A stretch of DNA of 64,000 nt. It comes from Maniola hyperantus (Eukaryota; Arthropoda; Insecta; Lepidoptera; Nymphalidae). Position numbers and translations under genes: made by a program. The notes below the pieces were generated by a model. The model saw nothing but the letters and a program-made list of their open reading frames with translations. It searched no databases and was not told where the DNA came from. Shown in pieces: positions 1 through 12,892 of this stretch; position 1 is the first letter of the stretch; every line of letters starts with the position of its first letter. The DNA lies in NCBI RefSeq assembly GCF_902806685.2, contig NC_048543.1:5684106-5748105 (forward strand), given 5' to 3'.

Positions 1-131
1 CTTTCCTCTCCAACTAAGCGTCAAGCTAGTGCTAGGAGTAGGTACGACAATAGTGCAACGGCCGGGGTTTGAACCGTCAACCTTTCGGTTTTTCAGTCCA
101 CTACTTTACCCGTTGAGCTATTGAGGCTCAA
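1..131 (-). mobile_element. tRNA-derived SINE, family A, cut by the window edge
   Basis: On the minus strand the head reads GCCTCAATAGCTCAACGG then (with small changes) an anticodon-arm-like CTGAAAAACC and GGTTCAAACC. The layout resembles tRNA-Phe (GAA), with A- and B-box positions. It is followed by the family body CACTATTGTCGTACCTACTC. Family A occurs seven times in this window. Confidence 0.75.
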
Positions 132-477
132 AAGCATGAGTTGGCATATCTGCCTTCTGTTCTAGTAAGGCCAATGATATTATGACGTATTATTTAAAAA
201 AACTCGATTTAAGTGTCAAGTGCGAGTCGGAATCGTACTTGACACTTACATTTTTTTTAATTTTCAAGGCGGGTTTTTTGTTGGAATTTTACAATACCGC
301 GGGATTCGATATAGAAAAATGGAGAGGGGGTAACAAGATAAAACAGTTCCTTAGACACTGTTTGAAACTTGTTTGAAATGATACCCTGTAGAATACCAAG
401 GCAGATTTTCTACAGTACATATATATTTCGGAGAGATGCTATCTGATAGGTTCTCCATATATAATCCGTAAAAAATG

Positions 478-622
478 ACTCCTCTCGCGCCATTTTAACT
501 CTATGGATCAAATGTCATGTCAAAAGTATGGTTCCGTTCACCTTTAAAATAAGGACCAAAATCGTACTTTTGACAAGAAATTTGACACAAAAGTCAAAAA
601 GTTAAAATGGCGCGTGAGGAGT
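478..622 (+). repeat. Intact foldback MITE (about 145 bp)
   Basis: The ends ACTCCTCTCGCGCCATTTTA and its near-perfect inverse (ending TGGCGCGTGAGGAGT) form terminal inverted repeats of about 23 bp. There is no coding capacity. Confidence 0.75.
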
Positions 623-1497
623 AAAATTTTACACATTAGGTATATCTTACCTCCCGGTATCTATATTGACTATTTAGTGAATAGCACAGTCAATAGTCAA
701 TAGATCGCTGATTGAATAAAAGTATCAAGCAAAAAAAACTCCTAGGCTGTTAGGAATCCTATTGGCTCCAATTGCAATAATAGTTCCATTTAAGGCTCGA
801 ACAGGCTTATTAGAGACTGTATTATTCGTCTTACTGAATAGACCTTCAGCCGCGCAGGCAGTCCCAATTTGTCTGCTTTCAGCAGCAGGATTATAAGGCG
901 GAAATTATGCGAGTCCCATTATGCTTTTAATAACACCTCTATTATAATATAAGAATGTAAAATGAAATAGTATGTGAATAGTAGAACAATGAAAGATAGA
1001 CGGGTTGATAACGATTAATCCGTAATGTGGATACAATAAGAAACAATCATAATATTGCTTTCTAAGATATAAAAACATGTAGTTACCTATTTAGACGAAG
1101 TCTGGTCCTAATTAGCCCAACAAAACATTTCAGATGCATGCAGCCACAGCAGGTCATATGAGTATTTTGAAGAATCTATCGAGTACAAATCTGAAGGGGG
1201 CTTTATCTCTTATGCTTGTGAGAGTTGGGAAAAGTTTGAAAAAGACGAATGCAAAAATAATCCAACAACCAGCATGGGCTATCCTGCAAGCCCGCAAAGT
1301 AACGGAAATTATTATCTTCGAACTCGAAATGAGTCCAAATACGCGTAGTAAAGTAATATAGGTACCTTGCCGACACATTTTTTTCAAAACTATAGTATCT
1401 GCCTACCTAATTAGGTACTTAAAACTATCTGCGAACAATGAATAATTAATAAAATATAATAATTTACTACGCCTGGGATTTTTTTACACGTATTAAT
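623..1497. other. Intergenic, nothing recognised
   Basis: AT-rich. The overlapping short frames on both strands at 1134-1387 lack any motif, splice context or codon bias. Confidence 0.5.
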
Positions 1498-1690
1498 CCT
1501 GCAAATTGCTAATGCGCGTGGCCGCCATTTTAGTGACGTCAACACTAGACTAGATTCATTTCGATTTAAAATTAGCTACATTTGCAGATAGGTCCATTAT
1601 AGCGTAGAAACGATTTTATTTATTTCAAACTGGCGGCACGCAGCGCGCCGAATAGTTTGGGCACAATCTCGTTAAAATAATGTAACTTGA
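1498..1690. repeat. CGCAAATTGCTAA repeat, decayed
   Basis: GCAAATTGCTAATGCGCGTGG and GCCGCCATTTTAGTGACGTC match 50568 and 51512; the right part has diverged. Confidence 0.5.
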
Positions 1691-2284
1691 TTAAGTGCGT
1701 TTGTGAGAGTACTGTGAATGTACCAGCTTTTTGTAACCGACCAATATATACATGTACCTATAGGTCAGTTACCAAAAGCTATTTAGCTAGCACCTATCTA
1801 AAATACCTAGTAGGTAAGGTAAGGAGGTATATCTTAGGGTCGATATTTCTATCGCCAAAATAATATTTATCTAAGGAATATTGAAAAACTGCCAGTCTTT
1901 ATTCCTTGGTTAAAGTTTATTTATTTGGAGATTAAAAAATCAGCCCTGAATTAAAAAACAACTGCAAATTATATACTACCATTTTATTACAATAAGTATA
2001 AGAACTTAATAACTATACTATACATAATACGTGGACTTTTTATATTAACGCATTTACTTGAAACAGCACGAATGGATGAAATAATAAAATTTAACAAAGA
2101 TAAACGAACTAACAACATAACAATTATTAAAACTTTGGTTTTAAGGTATTTTTGATAGGAAACATGGGCCTCGCAAACTTCGGCTTGCAATCTGGAACAA
2201 GAATAACGCCAAATTACATTCAGTTTTAAATATCAGTACAAAAAATTAATATCGATTATATTATATTCAGAAATAATCGATTTA

Positions 2285-2335
2285 CAGCATTATGCATCAG
2301 TCGGGAAAAGAAGACAAAAACGAATAATCATCATA
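2285..2335 (+). repeat. Short dispersed repeat (GCATCAGTCGGGAAAAGAAG)
   Basis: The same 20-mer plus ACAAAA...AATCATCAT recurs at 5588-5632; both are followed by AT-rich sequence. Possibly the end of a retroelement. Confidence 0.5.
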
Positions 2336-2379
2336 ATATTTTATTCCTATTACTTAAATAAACACCTTTATAAATTATG

Positions 2380-2416
2380 GACTCGTATAAAACAGTATAC
2401 TATTTTATACGAGTCT
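2380..2416. repeat. Short perfect hairpin
   Basis: GACTCGTATAAAA and TTTTATACGAGTC flank an 11-bp loop. Confidence 0.6.
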
Positions 2417-2549
2417 CGAGTCGATCAAGTTTCAGCGAATATAACGTCCAAGAAGACCAACCCCATTTTGCCCAATCAGTAGAGGCTTCTGAATAGGCTT
2501 ATTACATTAGGTACTCATGATTGCTTTGATCACAGATTAGTACGAGTAT

Positions 2550-2756
2550 AAAGAGCTTTCGAGACGGTCAAGCGGATTGACACCAAGCACGTAGTTTTTT
2601 GCTAGTTTTTACAAGCATTTTGACCGTTTAAAAAGTTTTTATATTCTTGCTTGACGCAACGTTCGGACAGTGTTCGATGTGTGAGAAAAGTACCGTTAGC
2701 CTGATCAAGCCGCTTGACGGGCGCATTAAGCAGCTTGACCGTGTCGGAAGCTCTTA
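2550..2756. repeat. MITE (GGTCAAGCGGATTGAC family)
   Basis: AGAGCTTTCGAGACGGTCAA and the inverse GACCGTGTCGGAAGCTCTTA form the ends. Relatives are at 41190 and 43407. Confidence 0.7.
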
Positions 2757-5029
2757 AGGCGTAAGGGTTTGGCAGACACAAAGCGATGGCAGCAGTATCA
2801 CGTGTGTGTTCAATTTTTTATTGCAATACAGTAAAATGTACGATGCACGCCACTCTTTAGACGGAGAAGGATCGTGTGAACGACTTCCATACAGGTGTTC
2901 CTTGTACAACTATAACGATCTGTTTTCTAAAAAATGAATCATTTTTTTGTTATTCGTCATTGTATATATAGGCTATAGCTGGGTACAGCCGATACAATGA
3001 ATGACGAAGACAATTTTATGTGCTAACAATAAATTGAAAACTATTTAGGTTTAAGATTTACTTATTTGTAAAATTGTATTTTGTTGTTCCTGTAATAAAT
3101 CTACTGCGACTGTCTGTCCAAGCCTTATTTGAAGCCTTGATAACTCAATAGCTGTTATTGCCATCGGGGTTGGGTTGGACGGCGATGGGTTGATGATGAT
3201 GATGAAAAAATAAATTACTAACCTTCATATTGTTGAGAACTCTTCGAGATGACCGTGCAGCGTATTGACCAAAGGAAGACTTGATGTTACGCGCCCCACG
3301 TGACTTTAATTGATTTAGATTTTGTTAATATAATAGCAATCTATTAAACATTAGAATACTTATTTTATACAAATGTGTATTTACCATTAATGTCTATCTA
3401 TCAAAATGCTGCATAAATTGCGTGTTGTCAAGTTGTTTCATTGATCTAGTTCTAGTGAAAGACTTGGTTCTTTTGTACAAAAATATAACATTCTATTAAT
3501 TCTTTAACTTCCAAGATTACTATTTTTACACATTACTGTACTATAGGTATAGATAAATTGTCCATTAATAAAACCCCCTAATTATTGGGTAAAACGGCTG
3601 AGGCAGTAAGCGTAAGATTTAATAAAGAATACTAGCCAGAGTGTAATTATTTAGTTTTGCTAAATTGTTCTTGCTGATAAACCAATTGATTTAGGAAAAC
3701 CCTCAGTACATTAATTTTGTTAAAAGGAAATTTCACGTGATGATTACGATGCGGACACTCGCACAGCCTGCCACTGCAAACAAAAACATAAATTTATGCA
3801 AACAGTAAAAATTAATTAGTACCTATAACTATTTTATTATAATTTAGAAAGAAATTATAAAAGAGCTATATACCTTCAATTTGAATAAGAATCACTTTGT
3901 ATTCATAAATAAGCTAATATTATAAAAAGGTTGTAATGGATAAATTTTAAACCTATATACTGGACTAGACATGTGTCCGCTATAGCTAAACCAAAGATAA
4001 TATATACAAGTAAGATCGCTAACGTCATACATTCATTTAAAGCTTGCGTAAAACTCCTTTAAGTCGCCGGTACCTTGTAGGTCAACTCCTTATAGTGTGA
4101 TGGCATTATTGTGCAAGCTAAAATGTGAGTTATCGAATTTATTTAGTGGCATCTATCGAACAGCTGATGAAACTCAATTTTATTTAGAGCCAACTCAAAT
4201 TTTACTCAAATAATAAACGAAATCCAAAATCACAGGCAATCATCAAAGGGTCCGCTATCAAGCGTAGGTCAGCAGTTTGGCATCATCAAAAGGAGCAAGC
4301 ACAAGTAATCGGGTTAGCAGAATCTCGGAGTCCATATAGCAGAAACAATTCACAAACGAAATAGGGAAAAGAAATAAAAGCACTCAGAAAATTGTAACAC
4401 ACCGTCAAATTCAACCGTCACCAATCCAAAGGCAAAATAATAATTTTATTTTCAAGTAACAAGTCATTTTGTTACGCCATCTACTGGAATTTTGTAATAC
4501 TACTTCAGCTATCCAAAGCAAAATGCTATGGATATCGTAAAGTTCAATGAGTCAATAATTAAAATTAAGAATTAACTTTTTCCGATGGTGATGTTGTGAA
4601 AATTTTGTATTTTGTTACTAAATATAAATAAATTTGATGAACCAGACAAGTAAAATATGATATTTCGTCAAATCCATAAAAAATATATTTCATACGAACC
4701 AAGTGACGCCATCTAGTAATAGTCTTGAACTAGTTACAATTTTAAATAGAGAGTTAGCGATCTGTACTTGTTTAATATATTATCTTTGGCTAAACTTAAC
4801 TGAAAATCGCTGCCGTACCTATAGCGTACCGTAGCGTTATTTTCGTAACTGTACAAGTACTTGTCCATTACACTTTGATCTATCAATTGATAAGGCAGCT
4901 AGCTTAGTTATAACTACGGAAACCGCTGCGCGTTGCGCATATTAAATTAGTTGAAACACAACTCTGATACCGATATTCCGCAACGGTTATCAATATCGGT
5001 ATTGAAACTAAATAACTGTTGATTAACCG
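2757..5029. other. Intergenic, nothing coding
   Basis: Unremarkable AT-rich DNA. 3140-3215 (GGGTTGATGATGATGATGAA) is a scrap of a SINE-C-like tail. Confidence 0.5.
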
Positions 5030-5380
5030 TTGACATAAATAGCCAATAACGCCCATCTACTGGACCGATTTTAACAAAATTCTTTCACCATTAGAAAGCT
5101 ACTTTATCCAGAAGTAATATAGCCTATAATATATACAGTATACATATATGTATTATAATGTACACAGTAGCCGGCAAAAAATATTGTACAGACCTTTAGA
5201 ATAAGATTTCGGCTTTGTAGAGCGTTGTCTCTGTCACTCATACCTCTATGCCTAGATGTTTTGTCGGTGTCATCTATTTCTATAGGTTAATTGTACAACA
5301 TTTTCTGCCGCGTGCTGTATATATTATATAGGTATATCAAATTTCACCCGAGCGAAGACTGACGGATCAGCTGGTACCTA
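5030..5380 (+). mobile_element. Helitron-like fragment with a nested MITE
   Basis: The common layout of this abundant family is an ACTGGACCGATTT-type internal segment and a 3' hairpin followed by CAGCTAGT (CTRRT, the Helitron end rule). Here the end is degraded (ATCAGCTGGT), and a separate MITE (5160-5325) sits inside. Confidence 0.4.
5160..5325. repeat. Palindromic MITE (GAGCGTTGTCTCTGTC family)
   Basis: The ends ACAGTAGCCGGCA and inverse TGCCGCGTGCTGT pair; the middle has GTAGAGCGTTGTCTCTGTCA. Other copies are at 37615, 38735, 47636 and 50252. Confidence 0.65.
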
Positions 5381-5876
5381 TACAATGAGCTATGGCATAC
5401 CTAATTATAAATAATTAAGTTATTTTAAGAAAATATTGGATTTAATTTTAATCACGAGGAATTAGAATAAAGACCAACAATTGGGAAGCAATTAAAAATT
5501 AAATAAAAAAACGTTATTTCGTTTTGAAGGTAGATATCTCTAAGTAATAACTTTGTCAGATCATAATATGTTTTTATGCATCATTACGCATCAGTCGGGA
5601 AAAGAAGACAAAATAAACAATCATCATCATTTTCAGTGGAATATAAAACCAAAATTAGCTTCCTTAAAAAAAGTAAAATTTTACCTTTGCCATGTGAGTC
5701 AGCCAATCAGTCATCAGGGTTGATGCCTTTTAAGCCCGCTGAGAACAAAATAAAAGCATAAATCAACTATTTTTAGCAGACTTTCAAAAAGGAGGTAGTT
5801 CCTAAATTCAGTCCGTTTTTTTTTTACTTAAGAAAAATGAGAATCTTTATCGATATTTAATTATCATTATTTAAGA

Positions 5877-5996
5877 CTAGCTGATGCCCGCGACTTAATC
5901 CGCGTGGATTTACATTTTTCAAAATCCTGCGGGAACTCTTTGATTTTCCATGATAAAAAGTAGCCTATATGTTAATCCAGGGTACCTATAATCTAA
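5877..5996 (-). mobile_element. Helitron-like 3' end
   Basis: Inverse CTAGCTGATGCCCGCGACTT start, then GGGAACTCTTTGATTTTCC. Confidence 0.55.
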
Positions 5997-6004
5997 CGCC
6001 TCTA

Positions 6005-6310
6005 TAATGGGGAAAGCTCTGAAGAGTTGTCTCATTCCACCCTCCTTTTTCTACAACCGCACCGCACGCCACCGCAAACAATTTCCACCTGGGTGTCTAG
6101 TGCACTTCGACCGCCCGTTGTGCCCGATCCTTTTTTCCATGCACATGCAAACTGTGGAATCAAATCCCTTCGGCAGTATTCCCATTACATTACAACAGGG
6201 GGTTATTTAAGGGACGCACCAACAAATTCCTGAAAGGCCGCCAACGCATAGGTGGTTCCTTTGGTAAACGTTCATGGGCGGCGGGCATGTAAAAAATGTA
6301 TTTAAAAAAT
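6005..6310 (+). mobile_element. High-copy repeat scrap, probable retroelement 3' part
   Basis: The block is much less AT-rich than its surroundings. It reads TISTWVSSALRPPVVPDPFF, HANCGIK and HYITTGGYLRDAPTNS before a stop, a peptide I associate with an abundant lepidopteran repeat. Two overlapping frames are open but neither has a recognised domain. Confidence 0.4.
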
Positions 6311-6399
6311 TCATTAAAATTTACCTTAATATAAACAGGGACCCCACATCTAGCTGAAAACCGAGACCTGTAAACATAACACATTTTTAGTACAGGTAC

Positions 6400-7227
6400 T
6401 TGAAATTACAAAAGGGTTTTCTTTTTAAAGGCAATAAAAAGTAAGAGAGCTGGAAGGGTAAAAGTCTGACTTTTTATAAATTTACTCAAAATAGATTAAT
6501 AAATTACTTATACCTATCTAGCAATCACAAAAGTGAACAAACATTTTTATTTTGGATGTAACTTTTAATTAATTGCCTGAGATGGACAGAAATTGCCAAT
6601 AATCCTGAATTCTATTTAGAATATACAATATGAATAAATACCTACGTGTATCTTTTGAGATTCTAATCATGTAAGCGTGCGAATATTGAAACAAAATGTT
6701 CCTAATTTAATTATTCTTATTTATTATTTTCAATTCTTACTCTTTTTTTTTTGAAAAGAAAAATAACTCCTCTTTTGTTTTTGGATAGTAATAAAATTCT
6801 AATTTTAATTATTTTTTTACAAATTTAATTTTTGTTCATCTCAGGCATTTTTTTTTTGGGCGATGCGATGGTTTCATTTTTTCTTCTTAATTTATTTCAA
6901 ATGCTATTGTAATTCGTTCATTTGAAATAAATGAATACATATATTTTATAGATAAAAAATTTTCTATATACCTACTAACCATGTTAACCTTAAGCAGAAA
7001 TTATTTTTTATTCAAGATCTTGAGATTGAAGATATTATATTCAATGATATTGTCAAGAAAATTGACTTCCAATAATAGTCATGGACTCTAGTCGTATTTT
7101 AAGTAGGTAAGCTTATAAGTTATAATATTAAAGATCTATAGTTAATACCAGATAATATGATCGTATCGGAGGAAAAATAATAGCTCAAAATAGGCGTCAT
7201 CAATTAAATTGTGTACACGGTATTTAT
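6400..7227. other. Intergenic, AT-rich, nothing recognised
   Basis: Mostly A/T runs; no open frame of note and no repeat family copy. Confidence 0.5.
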
Positions 7228-7423
7228 AATGTATCTATATATAAAAATGAATCGCTAAACGTGTTGCTAATCGCAAATCTCGAGAACAGCTGAACCGATT
7301 TCGCTAATTCTTTTTTTATAATATTTCTTGAAGTACGAGGATGGTTCTTACGGAGGAGAGAAAAATTTAAAAAATTTGAATCGACTGTTAGGCGGTACGA
7401 AGTTCGCCGGGGCAGCTAGTAAC
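7228..7423 (+). mobile_element. Helitron-like element, second family (AACAGCTGAACCGATTTCGC)
   Basis: The 3' end GGCGGTACGAAGTTCGCC is a hairpin followed by GGGGCAGCTAGT. Relatives occur at 24077 and 59168. Confidence 0.6.
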
Positions 7424-7904
7424 AATATAAAATATATAAAATATTATAAATGTAGTAATGAATGTCGTATTAAAATATTGAAGACAATACATTGATTTTA
7501 CAAGTATCTAAATCCTGAGCTCAGAAATGAACACTGGTAACTCAGATAGGTAACTATATATGTAGTTTTTATATCATATTATGTTAAGTATAATATCCGG
7601 ATTGTAACGAATTGGATCCACGACGCCCGGTCAAAGCAATCGTCTTTATTCGACGACTCTTTGTACAAGCAGTCCAAAATATTGTCACCAGTATAAGTAT
7701 TACTGCAGTTGCTGTTCATCTACTCGTAGTCTAACGTAGTATCAAAACAAAAATATTTTTCCAATCTGAAGAGATAATCCCGTAGCTCTTATGACGCTTC
7801 AAAAATGATTTCAGCAAAAACATAACATAACAACGTTACATGTACTTATACAGTGTTTTTTTTAACTTAGACAGTATAGGGAAATCCGAAACCATAGGAG
7901 GTAC

Positions 7905-9330
7905 AGGAAAACTGTCTTAGGAACCATTCGCACTTTTTTTGTGAAAACAATTTTGGCATAGTAATTTTTTGGTCAAGCGCGTGTTGTCCATAAAAATCAA
8001 TGAAATGGACTAAATTTTGTTTTTAGTGCCGATCGACTCAGTTTCATGTAAGGATTATTTCATTGTATCGAAAAAAAAACATCGGGACAGCAGAATCTGC
8101 TCAATTGGAAGTAAATATGTTTTCATACAATAGGAGGAAGCAATGCACTAAAATATCATAGTCGAACGAACTACTTTGCACAAATCATGCAAAAAAGGTT
8201 GGATAATAGGCTACTTGACTCATATCTAATTTCGTCCAATAAATCATTATTTATTATAGTATTTTGCTTAAGACAACGAAATATATCAATAACAATTATT
8301 AAAAACGCAGGATGGATATATAAATCCAATTTTAAAAAATACAGTTTTTATTTTTATTTGAAACGCAGAAAACGCTGTCAGCCATGATGTGACGTCATTA
8401 AATATGTAAACAAAGAAATGTCATCCCTATGTCACGCGGGGACTAACGTAGTATCCATATATATAAAATTTAGAGTCCTGACTAACTTATATATCAACGC
8501 ACAGCCTAAACATCTAAACAGCTGGTCCTAGATACATGAAATTTGGTGGGTGTGTTCTTTGTAGGTAAAGAGAAGGTATCCACTAGGAAAGGATTTTTTG
8601 AAATTCCACCCCTGAGTGGGTTAAATGGAGGTTTGAAATTTATGAAGTCCACGCGGGCGAAGTCACGAGCATAAGCTAGTTTTTATATATTTCTAAAAAC
8701 TCATAGTAAACGTAAAAAAATATCGTTTTCTCTTTATAAATTGAATAAGTTATTACAACAAAGTGATCTTTGCAAAAATAAATTTGGGTTGAAGTCGTTA
8801 GTCATATACTTGGGATCCCTTTAAGCAAGTCTTCGCGTGTTACGTATATTTATTTCACTGGGCACTCTAATCCACAACTTTCCTGTGGTCTTTATCGATG
8901 CGTTTTTTACATTCTCGGATGATACAATAACGAAAATTACTATATTTTTCATGTACACTAGTATAGAAGTCATGTTTATTAAACTTTGGGAGGTTATGCT
9001 GTTGTTTACAAATGCATGACGTCAGAGCACAGATAATCTATCGGCCAAACATGGCCGACAGTGTTTTCACCTGTCTAAGAAAAATATATTTTTAAATGAA
9101 AGTTTTACGGTTTTTAGGGCGCAAAAAATATAGTGTTAATTTTTTTGATATAATAGCACAAATATTAACCATTTAAGACCAACTTTAAAAAAGTGTCAAG
9201 TAACCTATTGAATTTCATGTCGATAAGTACTACGTAACCTAGTACATAGTTAAGACAAAAAAATTAACTATGCCAAAACTTGTTTTGACAAAAAAAAAGC
9301 AATTGGTTCCTAAAAGCACATTGTATACCT
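7905..9330. mobile_element. About 1.4-kb diverged foldback element
   Basis: Arms match in inverse order: TTAGGAACCATTCGC...TTTTGGCATAGTAATTTTTT (from about 7916) against about 9255-9325; AATAGGCTACTTGAC (8206) against 9200-9215; and GAAAACGCTGTCAGCCATG...TGACGTCAT (about 8365-8400) against 9015-9070. A Helitron-like copy is nested at 8455-8681. The centre 8682-9014 has no domain. Confidence 0.55.
8455..8681 (+). mobile_element. Helitron-like element nested in the 7.9-9.3 kb foldback
   Basis: Starts at TATATATAAAATTTAGAG and ends CACGCGGGCGAAGTCACGAG then CATAAGCTAGT. Confidence 0.6.
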
Positions 9331-9396
9331 TTACGAGTTTTTTTTTCACAAAAAATATCCACAATTTGCGTATAAAAATAAGGCAATCTCAAGAAA

Positions 9397-9604
9397 TCTA
9401 TATGTATAAAAGAAAAAGCTGACTAAATCAACGCCCAGATAAAAATACTGGACGGATCGGGTTGAAATTTGGCATGCAGATAGAGCTATTATGACATAGA
9501 CATCCACTAAGAAAGGATTTTTGAAAATTCAACCCCTGAAGGAATAAAACAGGAGTTTGAAATTCGTGTAGTCCACGCGGACGGGGTCGCGGGCATAAGC
9601 TAGT
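9397..9604 (+). mobile_element. Helitron-like element
   Basis: Starts ATCTATATGTATAAAAG, contains CTGGACGGATCGGGTTG, ends GTCGCGGGCATAAGCTAGT. Confidence 0.6.
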
Positions 9605-10027
9605 AATAAATAATTCTTTAGAGATTTTCTTACAATTTATAAAAGCATTGTTGTAAACTAAATTATATTGTTAATAAATTAATTGAATTTAATAAAAATC
9701 TGTGCTGAGAAAAGAAAGAAACTCTGTCACTGGCTCGTTAAGGTCTGTCGCACGCTTTAAAATATGACATTAAACTACTTAATATATTTATCAGCAACGG
9801 AGAAAACAATTACTTATTGTATTCATGGTCAAAATTCTTTTTATTTTTTAACTCCTATTTATAAAGAATATCTTAATTCAGAAGGCTTATACATCTTAAC
9901 TTACCACATATTTAAAATAAATACTTTCTTCATTAGACAAATCAGGTGTCCAAAATTAAAGTATAAATTCGTTGTACTTCTTGATATTCTTCTTCAGCGA
10001 ATCCAGTGCCATAGATTTATTTATGGC

Positions 10028-10510
10028 TGAGCTGAGCTTCTGAGCTGCTGAGCAAACACCGTCAGAGGTATGCCAAACCATAGCACGTCAACCAACCCGA
10101 GGACTACACTGTCAGCGATCATCCAAGGTCCTCGCGAGGGCTAGGACTCGCGGAGAGAGCAAATCCCACGTTCCCCATCCTCAACATCTCCCTCGCCCGC
10201 CACCAAACTGGACAGGCTAGAGACCGGTGGGGTAGCCAGCGATTGGATGGGTGTTGAAACACTAATCACCAACCACCCACCACAGCCACACCCTCCGCTC
10301 CTGGGGCTATGTCCCATGGGTGCATCTACTGCGCCCTGTGCTCGGGACGCGCGGACTACACCCCCTCCCTGCCAGGTCAATTAGCCATGGCCAACAATAT
10401 CACATGAAGAGAAATTGTTAACCATGGTACCAGGGTACACCAAGCGCTGCTCTTCCCCCGTAAGGGACCCGCAACACTCGGGCACGGGAAGGTTACCTTA
10501 CGCTAACGAA
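10028..10510. other. GC-rich block of unknown origin
   Basis: A sharp island of GC-rich sequence in AT-rich DNA with short open frames on both strands (the minus-strand frame 10380-10141 is 79 aa, Gly/Ala/Ser-rich). Abrupt edges suggest a transposon 5' region. I do not recognise a domain. Confidence 0.35.
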
Positions 10511-11807
10511 TAACCCAATAATGAACACATTTTAACGCATTTTTTGGAATCGACTTCAGTCCTCTCGAATTCTCTTTTTGTCATTCTATCGACTGTAAAC
10601 GGGTGGCTCAAAGTGGTAACTTGAGTTTTGGAAAAAGAAAAACTCGGCCATCATCATTTTTCCTCTTTCTACGGTGGCTGTACGATAAGAATTGTTGAGG
10701 TACTATTTGACATGTGACGCTCAAACTCCGTAAATTAGGTAAATGTGTCCAACTTAGCAACAAAAAGTACCTACCTATTTCGACAATCACTTTAAGCAAG
10801 CTTTATGAATGATCGATTCCCGGTTATTTCTTGGCAGAATGTAAAATTGACTACGAAAGATCAGTTAAACAACTTCCCTAAATCAGTTATGGAAATCGCA
10901 GAAGCCGCATAAAGCGATAGTTTTAGTTCTTAGATCAAGTATTTTTTACTTGAAAAATTACAAAAAAATACCCTCCAATTCCGAAGTATGCAAAGCGAAA
11001 AATTTGAAATAAAATTAGAGTTGGTACTAGATTTTACTAGAAGGTTATATAATAAACTTTCCATCAAAAATAAAACGGAGTCTATAACTTTCGCAAATTT
11101 TTGTGATCAGCAATAAATCTTTCCAAATAAAATGAATTTGTTTTGGAAACGGTAGATTAATTTAACAAAAAAACAATATCTTTCTCAGCTACGGAACCCT
11201 CGGTCGGCGAGTCTTAGGTACTCGTAACTCGCGCTTAGCCGGTTTTTCCGAAGAATCCACTGTTGTTTCCTGAAATACATAAGTGGTATGCTTCTTGGAC
11301 CTGATATTATAACACTGCGCCCAATTTTTATATTTAAGAAAAATGTAAGTAGATTTTTGAAGAAAGCTCTTTTGGAATTTTTCAAGAATTTAAATATTTC
11401 AGAAAATATATTTACTGAAAAACAGAGCTTTATGAGATCATATTAAAATTTAATATAATCTCATAAAGCTATGTTTGTAGGTAATAGAACTATCGAAGAA
11501 TTGTAGTCAATGGTACACAAATGTAAATAAGGATTGAGATAAATAATCCCGTAGATAATCCTCCTTTTAATTTCAAATATATTTCATAGAAGAACTACTC
11601 ATGCACTTTTAGTCAAATATCTGTTTAAATACGCTTAAAAATTAAGATATCGGCGACCTGAAAAGAAAATTCAAATAAATTAATAGATACTAGCTAAAGT
11701 TTAATGGGATGCCATCACGGCCTGTGCTATATGCATCCTAGTTTCCATTGAACTCCCAATAATAACAGTAACGAACGGCCTTGGATTCCAAATTATTAAA
11801 AAGATCG
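10511..11807. other. Intergenic, nothing coding
   Basis: 10540-10570 has the AATCGACTTCAGTCCTCTC type of repeat start. An ATATTA-type hairpin at about 11430-11470 (AGCTTTATGAGATCATATTA / inverse) is the only structure. Confidence 0.45.
11424..11471. repeat. Short hairpin
   Basis: AGCTTTATGAGATCATATTA is followed by its near inverse TAATATAATCTCATAAAGCT. Confidence 0.6.
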
Positions 11808-11997
11808 ATACTATTATAGAGAAAGAATTGTTAGTTTGTTTGTCATCGATAAATTCTGAAACTACTTAGCCGATTTTAATTATTCTTTCACCTTTAGAAA
11901 GGTACTTTATCCAAAACTAACATAGGCTTATATAATATTGTCTATATTATAAATATATCAAATTTCACACAGGCAAAGACTGGCGGATCAGCTAGTA
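11808..11997 (+). mobile_element. Helitron-like element, decayed
   Basis: The GCCGATTTTAATTATTCTTT core and the GGATCAGCTAGT end are present. The hairpin is weak. Confidence 0.5.
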
Positions 11998-12711
11998 TAC
12001 TCAATATAAAGTTTCAATACCCAAACGTTTGTCTTTAGTTTATCCTATTTGTTCTGCTATTAAAAAACATGACATCATCGTACAAAACCGGACAGTACAT
12101 TACAGTTCAGGCCTGAAATAAAGCAATTAATGGCCGAGTAGTAATACTGGAAGGCCGAGGCGAAGCCGAGGACTTCTGCAGGACTTCGGACTTTTAAACT
12201 AAAAGAGTTTGGTAATTGCTATATCGGCCGAGACTTGTCTCCGTTTGAGAGGAAACAATAAAAAATTAATTGCAAAAAACCAAAGGTTAAATTCATATGA
12301 AAATGTACATTGTATGTTATTATCTACGACTATCTAAAAATATTAAAAAATAAAAATAAATAATTAAAAATATTGAAAAAGATAAAAATAATAATGAAAT
12401 ATATATAAATGGTATAATAATAAAATATTTAAATAAATAAATAAAAAATATGAAAAAAAAGATTTAAAAAATGCTGGCGTGCGGCCAGTAAAGACCTGAA
12501 TTACAGTCCTCTGTAATGAAATCCTTTCTTCAGTAAAGTGGCCAATTCCGAGCAAGTGCCTTTCTTCGGTAAAGTGGCCAATTCAGAGCAAGTGGGAGAA
12601 AAATATTGTTTCTTAGTTTGTTCCATAGAACACAATACATATTTTTATATCTAAAAAAATTCTATAGCACGAACTCACTCAGCGGGACCCCCACATCGTA
12701 GAACGTAGGTA

Positions 12712-12827
12712 TAGTACGCGACAGGTCGAAATGGCGTTCGGAGAGCGCGATCTCGTACGGGTGTGCACTGTGCGGGGCGTCCCCCGCGTCATACCCCAAT
12801 TGCCATCTCAACTTGTCGCGGACTATA
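12712..12827. repeat. GC-rich MITE (TAGTACGCGACAGG family), copy 1
   Basis: TIR of about 35 bp (TAGTACGCGACAGGTCGA / inverse). The related empty sequence at 13140-13165 reads straight through GTAGGTA|GGTCAG, exposing the insertion point. Confidence 0.7.
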
Positions 12828-12892
12828 GGTAAGTGAGGTGTTAAAATTTGTTCGGATTTAACATAAACCTGAATTTGTTCCATGCAAAATCT

